Shown: positions 9,117-17,751 of the stretch, piece after piece
How positions within the stretch are numbered: position 1 is the stretch's first letter
Layout: each line of letters opens with the position of its first letter
Source of the DNA: a virus
Virus record (IMG/VR): IMGVR_UViG_3300024319_000016
Span: 1-54,846 of that record
Length of the DNA stretch: 54,846 bases
Reading direction: 5' to 3' (one strand)
Notes under the pieces: generated by a model
What the model was told of the DNA's origin: nothing
The model's input: the letters and a program-made list of their open reading frames with translations, nothing else
The model's database searches: none
Position numbers and translations under genes: made by a program

Positions 9117-9434
9117 ATGCAGTACTACGATAGATATTCTGAATTTCATTTTAACGGAGAACACAAAGTTGTTCCGGCGATTAATCTGAATAAAAAAGGT
9201 TCTGATGTTGTTGTTACCTATAAAAAAGGTGTATCAAGATTGGATAAATTTTCACAACAATATTACGGGACACCGTTCTTTAATTGGTTAATATTACAGG
9301 CAAACCCAAAATATGGTGGTTTAGAGTGGAATATTCCGGATGGTGATACTATAATTATACCATTCCCTTTGGTCCCAACTTTAGAAGAGTATAAGACAAA
9401 GGTAGACGAATATTACTACTACTATGGCAGATAA
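9117..9434 (+). CDS. LysM-like baseplate protein (T4 gp53-like)
   Basis: A 105-residue protein whose residues about 33-82 follow the LysM/tail-protein-X pattern: YKKGVSRLDKFSQQYYGTP, then FFNWLILQANPKYGG, then IPDGDTIIIPFP. T4 gp53 carries a LysM-like fold and links baseplate wedges around the hub, so I assign a gp53-like role. It is shorter than T4 gp53 (196 aa) and ends in a run of tyrosines (YYYYYGR). Its end overlaps the next start by 11 nt, so it is probably translationally coupled to the hub gene downstream. Confidence 0.7.
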   Translation: MQYYDRYSEFHFNGEHKVVPAINLNKKGSDVVVTYKKGVSRLDKFSQQYYGTPFFNWLILQANPKYGGLEWNIPDGDTIIIPFPLVPTLEEYKTKVDEYYYYYGR

Positions 9435-12400
9435 AATACAGAAAGGTAATATCTTTGTTCAGAAAGAGGAGAACAACTTAGTCATTATCGACCCGAATAA
9501 AGTACATACGGGTGGTAAGACAGGTGCTCCTGTTGACAGGTACGTACCTCAAGAAGATTTAGTTTATTTTGTTAACTTAGAAGCTAACCCTGTACCACGT
9601 AGTATTTTAGATGTTGGTGGGAACGAAGAAACGGTTAGGAACGTGGTTGCCTATGGTAAGGTAAATTACTTAGGACCGAACGGTGGTAAACCAATGGACA
9701 CTTCATGGACCGAAGATTTTTCGGGTAAAACAAATAGTAAAACTGCGATATCAGACACTAAGAGAGAATATTATACGGGTAATGTTGATTACGATTTCCA
9801 AATGGAGAATCAATATAATACTCAGTTATTGGGTATTAAAGATATTAAGATTGATACTAAACCCGACAATTTAAAAACCTCAATTATTACGATTAGAATG
9901 GTTGACGTTAGGGGACGTGCTTTATTTGATAAAGGACCTTCTTCGATTTACTCAACATTTTTTCATTTACCATATCCACAGTTTTATTTAACGGTTAAAG
10001 GTTATTATGGTGAAGCGATAACATATCAAATGGTATTATCGGGACAAGTGAAAACTTCGTTTGAGAGTGATGGTGATTATTATGTCACTGCATCATTTAT
10101 GGCGACAAACCAAAAATTATTAAATGATATTCGATTAAAGGATGCCGAAGTGGCACCTTATCTTTTTGAATATGTAAAACCAAAGACAGATGCTGACGGG
10201 GAGGTTAAAACTTGTAAATCAACCAAAGGGTTCGACATACTAAATCAAGTTTATCTTAATTACGGTAAAGATAATTTAATTAGTGAAAAGTTGGCTAAAA
10301 AACCATTAACATTACCACAGTTAAGTAAGTTAGTTAAGAGGTTAGATACATTCTTAGAGGATGATTTAATGGACGAAGCGGACATTAGTTTTTTCTCTGA
10401 CATATCGGAGTATGGTAAAGTATTATCACAATTAAACACTGCGGTTATTGAGTGGTTTAGTAAATTCTGTAACGTAAATAATCCAATACCTATTGATGAC
10501 GATAAAGGAGGTCAATACTTTGAATTTAAAAAGGCGTATCAGGGTGGGATTCTAAAAACAAAAGTAGGGGATAAGGTAACGGGTTCGTTTAATATCCTTG
10601 AAGATAAAAAATATAACCAATCGATATATACGATTATAGATGGATACCTTAAAAGGTTAAGTGAGATTAAGTATTTTGGTAAACATCAAAAACTTGTGTT
10701 AAAAACTGATGAAAAGGGAGGTATGAATGAAATCACATATACCTCAATAAACACGTCTAAATTAAATCATTCGTTATTGATTTATAATTTTAAGAAAAAA
10801 CAAGTAAGAATTGATTTGTTTATTGATGAGTTAGAAAAAGTGATTAACACATATACTCGTGAATACGAACAAATTAAAGACCAAGTCGAAGAGGTTTTAA
10901 GTAATGTACAAAACAATTACTTAGGGTTTGAACCTACACTTAAAAACGTGATGGGTGTTATATTGGCAAACACAGAGACGTTTTTAAAGGTTATGAAATA
11001 TACTCACGACCTGTCTTATAAGCAAAGGTTTAATGGAGACAGAAAAAAGGGTATTGATATGAAAGATAATCCCGATTCTGTTAATGATGTCGTCTATCCG
11101 TTTCCTACGATATATGATAAAAACAAAGAGGGTCGATTAGAGGAATATTATCCTGGTGACCCTGCGGTTAAGAGTAAATTAAAGGGTTACGACACTGCGA
11201 CATGGCCTGAGGTTAAATTGGTTGAAGAGTATCTTTCAGCCGCAACAACGAATGGGGCTATATCATCAGAATTTTGTGATACCGCAACGACTGACAAAAC
11301 ATCTAAGGTCTCGGATAAAGTGAGATATGGTGTTTTAACTAAGGATTTAACCGATAATGAGGGGGCGTTTAACGAGTCATCATTTTCAGGTTTAATATAT
11401 AGATTATATAATAGGGCAATTTATTCTGTATTAGGTACAGGGTTTTCTAAAAAGACTATTGATGTTATTGGTTACGAAGATGCTAATAATGGTAAATACT
11501 CTATCAATCGACTACTTAACGGTAAGAACTTATTTAAGGAAGGGGTAACCAATTTAAACGCATTGTTTGGTGGAGGTTATTTGGGTAAAGATATCCAACT
11601 AATAGAAACCGCTAAGAGTTTAATACTTACAAAATCCACTGAGAAAGATATAGAAGACCGTAATAGTTTTACGGTAATTGACACAATTGTTGATGAAACC
11701 GTTGTTAAGATAAGTCCTTTTGCAAAGGCGGGGGACGTTTTAATGGAGGAGGTTAAAAAATACGAAACACACGGATTAGAGCCTTATCCATATACTAATG
11801 ACGAATGGTGTAAAGACAATTTAAAAATTAACAAAACAAATAAGTTTAACAGAAAGGTTAGTACCACATATACGGAAAGTTTAAGGTATACGGTATCTAA
11901 CTCGGACAAAGATGTTACAAAAGAAGATTTATTTCTTAGTTCAGACATAAATCCGTTACAAACACCTAATTTTGTTACAACAGATTCAGATATATCAAAA
12001 GCATATTGGTTATTAAATACGATACCAACTAAGTCGATGACTGACATTTACGAAGGTGAGAATTCGCTTAAACAAAACTACTTCGCAAGATTTTTAGGTG
12101 GGGATATAAAAGAGGTCTCTAATGTACAATTATTGAAGTGGGGGTCTATGTGGTATAGATATACACATCAACTCGAAACTAATGAAGATATCTTAGATAA
12201 TGTTTGGGGTGATTTAGACATTAGTGGGTATAGTCAAAACCTATATGATATTAAAGGAAACAGTAACGGAGTTAGTACCTTTTTTAATTATGATATAACA
12301 AGTGAGAATATCTCTTTAGGGTTTTACCCTGAGTTGATAATTGACAAACTTAACAGGGTTATTAATGATGTTGAATTTGAGGTTGAGAAGATACAAGAGT

Positions 12401-15114
12401 ATATTGATTCGGGTAAACTAGTTATTAAAAAAATAGGAAACATTATAACGACAGAGGAGTCAGATAAGCAAAGTATTGATTTGTATAGGTGTTATTATAT
12501 AACAGAGGAAGGGATTATTAGATTACCTTCATACTCAGGACCTATCACCCCTATTAGTAAAAATAAAATACCTGTGTTGGTTAACCGTTCAGTGTCAGAA
12601 GATTGGGACGGTCAGTTTGATAAAGGTGTGTTTGAAGATTTACCGTTCTCAACAGTAAGTAGACCAAAAACCGATGAGCATGTCATTAACAGTGAGGGTA
12701 CATTGTCTTATGGTCATATTGAAAGTTTAGTGTCGTTGTTTAGTTATGAAACGTTAGAAAAGTTTAAAACAATGTTTATAGATTTTGCTAAGAGAAAATC
12801 AGACAACAATGTGGGGTCTTATGAGAATTTCTACTATGAGTTATTAAAGTCGGATACCGAGTTAGAGGAGTCATTTGTAAAAAACAACATAGAAAACATT
12901 TCAAAAAATAAGGGTTTAATTGATGTTATTAAAATATCGTTTGATAAAGCAATAGATGTAAAACTTTCGGTATTATCATCATATGTTGATAGTTTTGTAA
13001 AAGAACCGATTAAGTTTGCTGAGTTTAAAACAATCGCAATGGACGACAATTTATTCTTTAAGATAAATGGGTCTGTTAGTCGTGATGATGTTAATGACAT
13101 AAGAAAAAGTTTTTTCGAGTTATCGGACATCGCACCTACAGAACAAAACTTCAAGGACTTTAAGGGTATTATTAATGTATGGGCGGAATGGAAGTTATCG
13201 AACACAGGTGGTGATATAGATGGGTTTAAGAGTTCTTTATTACCTACATTGACAGGTTTCATAGGTAAAATAGACGGGTATATTGACAATATATTCAAAA
13301 ACTTTAGTGAGTTAATAAATGCCGAGGACGGTAACAGTGCATTGGAAAAAAGTGCTAGTGATATATCAGGGGTTGAGTTACAGAAAATTACTTACCGTAT
13401 ATTAAAGAATATTAATGATACATGGATTGGTGGGTTCGATTGGGATAAGGCTAACTTAGCTAAGTTATTTAAATATCTTAATTACCTTAACGAACCAATA
13501 GGTGATAAGTTCCTTATGGATGTTAGAGTATTGAATAAATATTTTAATGAGTCAAATAAGGGAAAACCTATCGCGTCATTTATATCGATGATATTAAAAG
13601 ATAATGCGTTATCAGAACCAATGTCATTTGCATCAAATGTGAATTTCTACGGTAATTTAACTAACGCGGCTGAAAATATTAAAGACGCACAGAAATTAGC
13701 CAATGATGTGTTTGGTACACATACAACGGTTAATAAAAACGGATTACCTGGTTTTGTTGTGTTCTTTAGGTCAAACGAGTCCGAGTACTTAAACATTAAA
13801 AAACCAAACTTCAAATACGGTAGTGACGGTTTTGACATTGCGGTTAAGAATCCAATATCGGATAAACCCACAGATGTAAAACAATTGAGAGAAGGTAATC
13901 GTGGAGTTGCGTTTAATGTTGACTTTGGAATTCAAAACCAAAATATGTTTACAGATTTTAGTATTGAATCTTATGATGGGGTTAAATCGGGTGAAGAACT
14001 TATTGTTACTGAGAATATTGCCAATATGAGAAAAGGAACCACTGCGTCTTCTATTTCTACAAACTTATTGGATGTTATGAAAACGAGAGTTTATCAGTGT
14101 TCTATCAAAATGATGGGTAATGCGATGATACAACCGTTTATGTATTTCAACTTAAGATATATACCGATATATTCAGGAACTTATTTTATTCTATCTGTCG
14201 AACATACACTTTCACCAGATTCAGGAATGATTACGACGTTTAAGGGTGTAAGAATATCTAAGGCTAGTGTTTCTAACATCGATAAAGGGATGGTAAAAGC
14301 ACGAAGAAATTTATTAGACAATTTAATAGAAAAATTAGTTACTAAGAAAAGGGCTACCGAACTTACAAAACCTAATGTCTATGGTGGTGATACTGAAAAT
14401 CAAGGGAATACGGGTGTTAAACAAACTGCGGACGTTGGTTGTGTTGTTTCAAAGTATTGGACTAATAACGGTAAGAATCCAATCCCTAAGTATGATATAC
14501 CAAACAGTCCTACGAGATTGACTGATTTAGAACTTAAAGGATTAATAGAGACGGCTGCTAGTCAGTTACCTAATTATAGTGATACTGTTAAGAATGGATT
14601 AATGGCAATGACATTTACGGTCTCTAAGAGAGAACAGGGTAGAGGTAATGGTGTAAGGTTCTTATATGATAACCCATTCGGATTACACTTAGACGGTGGT
14701 GGTCAGAGTACCTTTAGAGAGGAAATTAAAGGGTATTTCTGTCCTTCGACTAGTGATGGATATGTTAGGTCTACGGCAATATTCCATGATGTAAGTAAAG
14801 AAGAAAAGGTTGAAGATGGTATTGTAAGAGCATATAAAGCATTTATGAAGTCAATGAAGAAACGTGGGGAAACTTATTACGGAGCGAATCATTGGGAAAG
14901 TGAGAATTCCGCAAACCCTGAATATTTAGCTAGTTTATGGGCGTTCTATTGGAATACTAGTTACAAAGCGATTAAAGATGAAGGGGATACGAAAGGTAAC
15001 TTAATAAGTGAGTATGACAATGGTAAGGTATCGTATAAGAATGGTACTAACAAAGACTATTCAGATGAGTTTGATACCTTTACTAAGTACAACGCTACTT
15101 TTAATAAACTATAA
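9424..15114 (+). CDS. Giant baseplate hub protein with C-terminal muramidase-like domain
   Basis: A 1896-residue protein. The N-terminal third contains beta-rich hub-like sequence (TSIITIRMVDVRGRALFDKG, about residues 151-170, then FHLPYPQFYLTVKGYYGEAI). Around residues 1555-1610 the pattern CSIKMMGNAMIQPFMYFNL then GTYFILSVEHTLSPDSGMIT resembles the end of gp27/gpD-type hub proteins. From about 1698 to 1840 a separate domain has KREQGRGNGVRFLYDNPFGL (about 1734-1753), reminiscent of the E...NNPFG motif of glucosaminidase/muramidase domains. T4 uses separate gp27 and gp5 proteins; here hub and cell-wall hydrolase seem to be on one chain. The middle 900 residues are unassigned. The catalytic assignment is inferred and a candidate Glu lies in KREQG. 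Confidence 0.55.
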   Translation: MADKIQKGNIFVQKEENNLVIIDPNKVHTGGKTGAPVDRYVPQEDLVYFVNLEANPVPRSILDVGGNEETVRNVVAYGKVNYLGPNGGKPMDTSWTEDFSGKTNSKTAISDTKREYYTGNVDYDFQMENQYNTQLLGIKDIKIDTKPDNLKTSIITIRMVDVRGRALFDKGPSSIYSTFFHLPYPQFYLTVKGYYGEAITYQMVLSGQVKTSFESDGDYYVTASFMATNQKLLNDIRLKDAEVAPYLFEYVKPKTDADGEVKTCKSTKGFDILNQVYLNYGKDNLISEKLAKKPLTLPQLSKLVKRLDTFLEDDLMDEADISFFSDISEYGKVLSQLNTAVIEWFSKFCNVNNPIPIDDDKGGQYFEFKKAYQGGILKTKVGDKVTGSFNILEDKKYNQSIYTIIDGYLKRLSEIKYFGKHQKLVLKTDEKGGMNEITYTSINTSKLNHSLLIYNFKKKQVRIDLFIDELEKVINTYTREYEQIKDQVEEVLSNVQNNYLGFEPTLKNVMGVILANTETFLKVMKYTHDLSYKQRFNGDRKKGIDMKDNPDSVNDVVYPFPTIYDKNKEGRLEEYYPGDPAVKSKLKGYDTATWPEVKLVEEYLSAATTNGAISSEFCDTATTDKTSKVSDKVRYGVLTKDLTDNEGAFNESSFSGLIYRLYNRAIYSVLGTGFSKKTIDVIGYEDANNGKYSINRLLNGKNLFKEGVTNLNALFGGGYLGKDIQLIETAKSLILTKSTEKDIEDRNSFTVIDTIVDETVVKISPFAKAGDVLMEEVKKYETHGLEPYPYTNDEWCKDNLKINKTNKFNRKVSTTYTESLRYTVSNSDKDVTKEDLFLSSDINPLQTPNFVTTDSDISKAYWLLNTIPTKSMTDIYEGENSLKQNYFARFLGGDIKEVSNVQLLKWGSMWYRYTHQLETNEDILDNVWGDLDISGYSQNLYDIKGNSNGVSTFFNYDITSENISLGFYPELIIDKLNRVINDVEFEVEKIQEYIDSGKLVIKKIGNIITTEESDKQSIDLYRCYYITEEGIIRLPSYSGPITPISKNKIPVLVNRSVSEDWDGQFDKGVFEDLPFSTVSRPKTDEHVINSEGTLSYGHIESLVSLFSYETLEKFKTMFIDFAKRKSDNNVGSYENFYYELLKSDTELEESFVKNNIENISKNKGLIDVIKISFDKAIDVKLSVLSSYVDSFVKEPIKFAEFKTIAMDDNLFFKINGSVSRDDVNDIRKSFFELSDIAPTEQNFKDFKGIINVWAEWKLSNTGGDIDGFKSSLLPTLTGFIGKIDGYIDNIFKNFSELINAEDGNSALEKSASDISGVELQKITYRILKNINDTWIGGFDWDKANLAKLFKYLNYLNEPIGDKFLMDVRVLNKYFNESNKGKPIASFISMILKDNALSEPMSFASNVNFYGNLTNAAENIKDAQKLANDVFGTHTTVNKNGLPGFVVFFRSNESEYLNIKKPNFKYGSDGFDIAVKNPISDKPTDVKQLREGNRGVAFNVDFGIQNQNMFTDFSIESYDGVKSGEELIVTENIANMRKGTTASSISTNLLDVMKTRVYQCSIKMMGNAMIQPFMYFNLRYIPIYSGTYFILSVEHTLSPDSGMITTFKGVRISKASVSNIDKGMVKARRNLLDNLIEKLVTKKRATELTKPNVYGGDTENQGNTGVKQTADVGCVVSKYWTNNGKNPIPKYDIPNSPTRLTDLELKGLIETAASQLPNYSDTVKNGLMAMTFTVSKREQGRGNGVRFLYDNPFGLHLDGGGQSTFREEIKGYFCPSTSDGYVRSTAIFHDVSKEEKVEDGIVRAYKAFMKSMKKRGETYYGANHWESENSANPEYLASLWAFYWNTSYKAIKDEGDTKGNLISEYDNGKVSYKNGTNKDYSDEFDTFTKYNATFNKL

Positions 15115-15139
15115 AACCTGATATTTTAATATTTGGTTA

Positions 15140-15147
15140 TATTTATA
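15140..15147 (+). promoter_or_regulatory. TATTTATA promoter-like box
   Basis: Exact TATTTATA, 15 nt before the ATG at 15163. It lies inside the longer reading frame that opens at 15133, which supports the start at 15163. Confidence 0.5.
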
Positions 15148-15162
15148 TATAAACACATTATT

Positions 15163-15369
15163 ATGGAAAATAATAAATTACAAAACGCATTAAATCAGTT
15201 TTTAGGTAGAAACGTTGTTGTTGAAGACAAAGGTGACTATCAAGAAGTATGTGATTTACAAACAGGTGACTGTTACACTATCAGAACAAAAGACGGTTTA
15301 ATTGAGAGACAAACAAGATTAGATAAAAAATTTATAACTGAGGACGGTAGAACGTTACTTAGAGGGTAA
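15163..15369 (+). CDS. Small conserved-looking phage protein of unknown function
   Basis: I choose ATG 15163 (68 aa, starting MENNKLQNALNQFLGRN) because the frame opening at 15133 has a hydrophobic start that overlaps the promoter-like box. The protein has a short helical N-terminus, then a beta-like part with two cysteines (EVCDLQTGDCYTIRTKDGL) and a charged end (KFITEDGRTLLRG). I do not recognise a family. It sits between tail-hub genes and putative head-core genes and is followed 11 nt later by the acidic protein gene, so the two are probably co-transcribed and may share a virion role. Confidence 0.6.
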   Translation: MENNKLQNALNQFLGRNVVVEDKGDYQEVCDLQTGDCYTIRTKDGLIERQTRLDKKFITEDGRTLLRG

Positions 15370-15380
15370 TATTATATATT

Positions 15381-16088
15381 ATGAAAAAAACACAAGAAGA
15401 GCTTCTTAATGAGGAGTTAGGTAGGTTTATGTCTATCAACAAATATGTTGGTACTATTAACGAACAAGAGTTAGGTGGTGAAGAGGAGGTGTCTACTGAA
15501 TTACCAACAGGGTTGGATACAGAGACTCCTGAATTAGAGGACGAGGTTGAAACAGAAGATGAAGTATCAACTGAAGAACCAGGTGGTGGTTTGGATGATG
15601 CGTTATCGACTACTGAGGAATTACCTATGGGTGATGAAGAGGAGTTAGAAACAACAGAAGATTCAGATACTGAAGAAGTAGATGTTACTGATTTAGTTGA
15701 CGGACAAAAAGAATTAGAGGAAAAATTTAAATCAACGGAAGAAAAGATTAGTCAATCGGTCGAAAAAGTTGATGGAGTATTTTCTAAGTTAGATGACTTA
15801 GAACAAAAAATGGGTGAATTGGATAAGTTATATAATGCGATTGACGACTTAGGTGATAAAATCGAACAAGCTAAACCAAAAACCCCTGAACAAAAATTAG
15901 AATTACGTTCATTAGATTCATACCCTTACAATCAGAAATTAACAGATTTCTTTGATGATAAGGAAGTTGAAATGGATGTGACAGGTAAGGATGATTATGT
16001 ATTAACATCTGATGACGTTAAAAATATGTCAGAAAAAGATGTTAAGGATTCATTCGTAGCACCTGATGAGGTTGAGGAAAACGACTAA
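15381..16088 (+). CDS. Acidic coiled-coil protein, candidate prohead core/scaffold
   Basis: A 235-residue, highly acidic protein. Residues 1-30 form a short targeting-like segment (MKKTQEELLNEELGRFMSIN) with L-x-E and I-x-E triplets. Residues about 30-110 are almost all Glu, Asp, Thr and Ser. Residues about 110-165 look like a coiled coil (KELEEKFKSTEEKISQSVEK). Acidic core proteins with N-terminal targeting peptides that the prohead protease cleaves at [LI]-x-E are known from T4 (gp22, gp67, gp68, internal proteins). This suggests a prohead core or packaged protein, but no family was recognised. It ends 22 nt before an intrinsic terminator. Confidence 0.5.
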   Translation: MKKTQEELLNEELGRFMSINKYVGTINEQELGGEEEVSTELPTGLDTETPELEDEVETEDEVSTEEPGGGLDDALSTTEELPMGDEEELETTEDSDTEEVDVTDLVDGQKELEEKFKSTEEKISQSVEKVDGVFSKLDDLEQKMGELDKLYNAIDDLGDKIEQAKPKTPEQKLELRSLDSYPYNQKLTDFFDDKEVEMDVTGKDDYVLTSDDVKNMSEKDVKDSFVAPDEVEEND

Positions 16089-16110
16089 GAAAAAAACAAT
16101 CTAAATATTA

Positions 16111-16139
16111 AAAGGGGTACGAAAGTATCCCTTTTTTTT
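16111..16139 (+). terminator. Intrinsic terminator after acidic core-like gene
   Basis: Stem AAAGGGGTAC / GTATCCCTTT (one G-T wobble) with a GAAA tetraloop, followed by eight T residues. It ends 22 nt before the next start codon. Confidence 0.85.
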
Positions 16140-16149
16140 ATTCTTTATA

Positions 16150-16157
16150 TATTTATT
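16150..16157 (+). promoter_or_regulatory. TATTTATT promoter-like box
   Basis: One mismatch (last base) to TATTTATA, lying between the terminator and the ATG at 16161. It is only 3 nt from the ATG, so if it acts as a -10 element the transcript would start inside the gene. It may not be the real promoter. Confidence 0.2.
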
Positions 16158-16160
16158 AGT

Positions 16161-17045
16161 ATGGATATTAGAGAAACTATTAAAGAGGATTTGGCCGTTT
16201 GGTTCGGGACTAAGAAAAAACCGAAAGGAAGTAAACAACCAAAAGGACCATGGGTTAATATTTGTAAAAAGAAAAAGGGAGGTGGACATCCACCTTGCGG
16301 TCGTTCAGATGATGACGGTGATGGGAAAAAAGATGGTGCTTATCCTAAATGTAGAGCAGTCCATGTCGCATCCAAAATGTCAGATGATGCCAAAAAAAAG
16401 GCATGTGGACAAAAAAGAAGGGCTGAAAAGAAAACCCCTAAAACGGGTAAGGGTAATAAACCTACAATGGTATCCAACAAAAACTTAAAAGAAAATATGT
16501 CAAAGACAGTTAAGATTACAGAAATAGAACTATATACTATAGTTGAAAATGTTATAAAAGAACAAAAAGAAAAATTATCAAAGTTTGATTCGGTATCGGA
16601 TATCGCTGAATGGTCTAAAATAGTCTCACAATTTTCAGGTGACGATTTTAGATTTGTAGAATATAAAAGATTTAGAGCCGCGACTGATAGTGATGGTGAG
16701 TATTTAGCTCATTGGGACCATAAATTAGGAATGGGGTTCTTTGATGAGATGGCTTTAATCCCTGAAGATAGTTTAGAAGGATTAGGTATTGTTAAAGACG
16801 ATAAAGAGTACGAGTTTTTTGGTGATTTAAATGAGACCGACTTACTTGAAGGTAAGAAAAAAAGTAAAAGTAAAAAATCTAAAAACGCTTTATGTGCGAG
16901 AGGTAAGTCAGCGGCTAAGGCTAAGTTTGACGTTTACCCGTCAGCATATGCTAACGGATATGCGGTACAGGTCTGTAAAGGTACTATAAAAGGTTTAGAC
17001 GGTAAAAAAAGGTGTTCAGGTAAATATTGTAAGGGTAAAAAGTAA
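16161..17045 (+). CDS. Basic Cys-containing protein with two viral domains of unknown function
   Basis: A 294-residue protein with three parts. Residues 1-110 are very basic with spaced cysteines: KGPWVNICKKKKGGGHPPCG, then YPKCRAVHVASKMSDDAKKK. This resembles a small domain of unknown function seen in large DNA viruses (DUF5872-type, from memory). Residues about 113-140 (MSKTVKITEIELYTIVENVI) look like the targeting-like N-termini of neighbouring proteins. Residues about 150-230 are acidic. The C-terminus is basic again, with CARGKSAAKAKFDVYPSAYA and four Cys near the end. The basic ends suggest nucleic-acid binding or packaging with DNA. An in-frame ATG at 16497 directly after an L-K-E triplet could be an internal start or a cleavage point. 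Function unknown. Confidence 0.6.
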   Translation: MDIRETIKEDLAVWFGTKKKPKGSKQPKGPWVNICKKKKGGGHPPCGRSDDDGDGKKDGAYPKCRAVHVASKMSDDAKKKACGQKRRAEKKTPKTGKGNKPTMVSNKNLKENMSKTVKITEIELYTIVENVIKEQKEKLSKFDSVSDIAEWSKIVSQFSGDDFRFVEYKRFRAATDSDGEYLAHWDHKLGMGFFDEMALIPEDSLEGLGIVKDDKEYEFFGDLNETDLLEGKKKSKSKKSKNALCARGKSAAKAKFDVYPSAYANGYAVQVCKGTIKGLDGKKRCSGKYCKGKK

Positions 17046-17075
17046 TAAACTATTATTCGTTTATTTTTAATATTG

Positions 17076-17111
17076 AAAGGGTTATATTTATAGATATAAT
17101 CCTTTTTTTTT
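17076..17111 (+). terminator. Intrinsic terminator abutting the next start codon
   Basis: A 12-bp stem (17076-17087 with 17094-17105, one G-T wobble), six-base loop, then a run of nine T (17103-17111). The very next base, 17112, is the A of the following ATG. The stem-loop contains the promoter-like octamer TATTTATA (17085-17092). Confidence 0.75.
17085..17092 (+). promoter_or_regulatory. TATTTATA box embedded in a terminator hairpin
   Basis: Exact TATTTATA, 19 nt before the ATG at 17112, in the same spacing class as the other boxes, but inside the left arm and loop of an intrinsic terminator. Confidence 0.4.
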
Positions 17112-17657
17112 ATGTCATTTTATTATAAATTTGGTACTGTTGAAACTACAACCCCTTGGAATAGACCTACATTGGAGGTGTTTAATGAGTGGTGGGAAGA
17201 ATTCAAAACATTTGAAGGTGTTTCTGATTATGATTTCTATCTGTCAGGTAGTTTTCTGACTTTAAGAGATACTGATAAAACATGGGACGTAGATGTTATA
17301 GTAACAGGTCCGATTAAAAATTTTGTAAATTTAAGTGATATTTTAAAACACGGTAGGTTATTAGGGTTTCAGAAAAAAATCTTTATAGACCTTTTCTATT
17401 ACGACTCGATAGAGTTTTGTTACGGTGAAATTAGTGAGGAAAATATTAAGTACTACCTTAAAGGTTTTTTACTTGGGCAAGAACTTAAGATTGTTGATGG
17501 TAAAACTGAGGTCGATAGAAAACTTCATAGTACTTTAACTCCGGGTAAGCCATATGGTTCCGATGTGGGATTTGTTTACACAAAACAACCAACAGTCAAA
17601 CAGTTAAACAACAAGGAAAAATATCACCCTACAAACCGAGCAAAAAAACTAAATTAA
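17112..17657 (+). CDS. Nucleotidyltransferase-fold protein
   Basis: A 181-residue protein showing the minimal nucleotidyltransferase pattern: GSF at 46-48, the acidic pair D59-V-D61 in WDVDVIV, and a third acidic residue D93 in IFIDLFYYD. This GS-x(11)-DxD-x(31)-D arrangement matches the metal-binding triad of the DNA-polymerase-beta-like superfamily (kanamycin-nucleotidyltransferase and MNT-type proteins). The substrate could be a nucleotide, a tRNA, a protein or a small molecule; nothing here decides. The C-terminal 50 residues are basic (YHPTNRAKKLN). It lies alone between a terminator and the SSB promoter, so it is probably regulated separately. Confidence 0.6.
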   Translation: MSFYYKFGTVETTTPWNRPTLEVFNEWWEEFKTFEGVSDYDFYLSGSFLTLRDTDKTWDVDVIVTGPIKNFVNLSDILKHGRLLGFQKKIFIDLFYYDSIEFCYGEISEENIKYYLKGFLLGQELKIVDGKTEVDRKLHSTLTPGKPYGSDVGFVYTKQPTVKQLNNKEKYHPTNRAKKLN

Positions 17658-17681
17658 ACTTCTCTACGTTCAACATATTAG

Positions 17682-17711
17682 TTGACTTATTAATAATAAT
17701 GTGTATCTTTA
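17682..17711 (+). promoter_or_regulatory. Bacteroidota-like host promoter for SSB gene
   Basis: TTG at 17682-17684, then 19 nt, then TATCTTTA at 17704-17711. This fits the Bacteroidota primary-sigma consensus (TTG near -33 and TAnnTTTG near -7) except for the last base. It predicts a transcript start near 17716-17718 and a leader of about 70 nt. Confidence 0.55.
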
Positions 17712-17715
17712 CATT

Positions 17716-17751
17716 GGGTTAGATAACCAAACACGAGAACGGGTTATAACC
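17716..17751 (+). promoter_or_regulatory. Duplicated GGGTTA..TAACC element in SSB leader
   Basis: GGGTTAGATAACC (17716-17728) and GGGTTATAACC (17741-17751) are near-identical inverted repeats in the presumed 5' leader of the SSB gene. T4 gp32 represses its own translation through a leader pseudoknot, so an autoregulatory site is possible. The perfect short palindrome GGTTATAACC spans 17742-17751. Confidence 0.35.

Noticed and set aside
12834-13298. Reverse-strand ORF of about 154 codons
   Set aside because: It lies wholly opposite the hub gene, has no promoter or start context, and its composition is typical of an antisense shadow.
15133-15162. Upstream start extending the 68-residue protein
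   Set aside because: The extension overlaps the TATTTATA box and encodes an unlikely hydrophobic leader; ATG 15163 fits the promoter spacing.
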